Below, piece after piece: positions 63,790 to 64,000 of a stretch of DNA of 64,000 bases. A model generated the notes under the pieces. The model ran no database searches, was not told where the DNA came from, and worked only from the letters and a program-made list of their open reading frames with translations. The stretch spans positions 1,291,001-1,355,000 of the forward strand of contig NZ_CP115159.1 of assembly GCF_027594425.1 (NCBI RefSeq). Direction: 5' to 3'. This DNA is from Zunongwangia sp. HGR-M22. GTDB taxonomy: Bacteria; Bacteroidota; Bacteroidia; Flavobacteriales; Flavobacteriaceae. The first letter of the stretch is position 1, and every line of letters begins with the position of its first letter. A program made the translations under genes and the position numbers.

Positions 63790-64000
63790 TTAGTCGGCAG
63801 GATTTTCAGATTGGTGAATTTCTTCTAATATTTCGTTGAAAGCGCTCCAAATTTCTTTTTCAGTTTCCTCTTCATATTCGTGTGCGCCCATTAATTCAGC
63901 AAAAACATCGGTAGGTTTTAGATCTTCTAGCTGCTGGGATTCCGCATAAAGCTCGGCTGTTCCTTTTAACTTATTTTTAAATTGTGCACGCTGCTTTACA
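63790..64000 (-). CDS. sbcD: DNA repair exonuclease subunit SbcD, C-terminal part
   Basis: Only the last 69 residues are inside the window. They read from KQRAQFKNKLKGTAELYAES to a Glu-rich helical end (EETEKEIWSAFNEILEEI) and stop at 63790-63792. The sequence fits the C-terminal helices of SbcD/Mre11-type nucleases and the position directly before sbcC supports this. The catalytic metallophosphoesterase part is outside the window. Confidence 0.8.
   Translation of the reverse strand, partial: VKQRAQFKNKLKGTAELYAESQQLEDLKPTDVFAELMGAHEYEEETEKEIWSAFNEILEEIHQSENPAD

Overview
The window is AT-rich DNA from a member of the Bacteroidota, most likely a marine-type Flavobacteriaceae. Evidence: promoters of the TTG-N19-TAnnTTTG type (for example upstream of the TonB receptor at 41.6 kb), a TonB receptor with a DUF4876 lipoprotein and a DUF6850-type barrel, CarboxypepD_reg-like domains, Bacteroidota-type integrases with an N-terminal arm domain, and weak Shine-Dalgarno sequences. 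The genus cannot be told from the sequence alone. Roughly 1-29.7 kb is mobile and accessory DNA; 29.7-64 kb is ordinary chromosome.

1-7 kb is an integron-like gene-cassette array. Four cassettes with seven small genes, all on the minus strand, are separated by imperfectly palindromic attC-like sites of about 130-200 bp. The array starts at the 3' end of a tyrosine recombinase gene (5804-6931) that points the same way. The start of each cassette is complementary, over 8-9 bp beginning with the TT of a G/TT triplet, to the 5' end of its own attC-like site. This is the arrangement expected if cassettes move as circles with a G/TT crossover. The recombinase lacks the insert typical of canonical IntI and has an N-terminal extension instead. 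An IS1182-family element sits at the same base of two of the attC-like sites. This is the most unusual system in the window.

7.8-29.3 kb is an integrative island bounded by a 19-bp direct repeat that resembles a tRNA 3' end, with its own integrase at the left end. Its cargo looks like defence: a sigma factor / small protein / ImmA-IrrE peptidase operon; a divergent operon of a 42-aa protein, an unknown 414-aa protein and a KAP NTPase; a small gene between two 337-bp direct repeats; a tandem NTase-HEPN-like protein; an XRE regulator with an HEFAH metallopeptidase; an ABC-3C (DUF3732) system; and a SIR2-HerA pair. An isolated attC-like site with a frameshifted cassette gene lies near its right end on the opposite strand, followed by an integrase remnant.

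29.7-64 kb holds housekeeping and envelope genes: a methyltransferase and a hydrolase; a KdpD/KdpE-like two-component system next to a TrkH/TrkA potassium importer, with matching direct-repeat operators in front of both; a TPR histidine kinase / LuxR regulator pair; a carboxylesterase; a TonB receptor-DUF4876-barrel-cytochrome c peroxidase operon; several hydrolases and lipoproteins; a glycosyltransferase-ABC exporter-glycosyltransferase operon; a haemolysin III-family protein; and sbcC with the end of sbcD.
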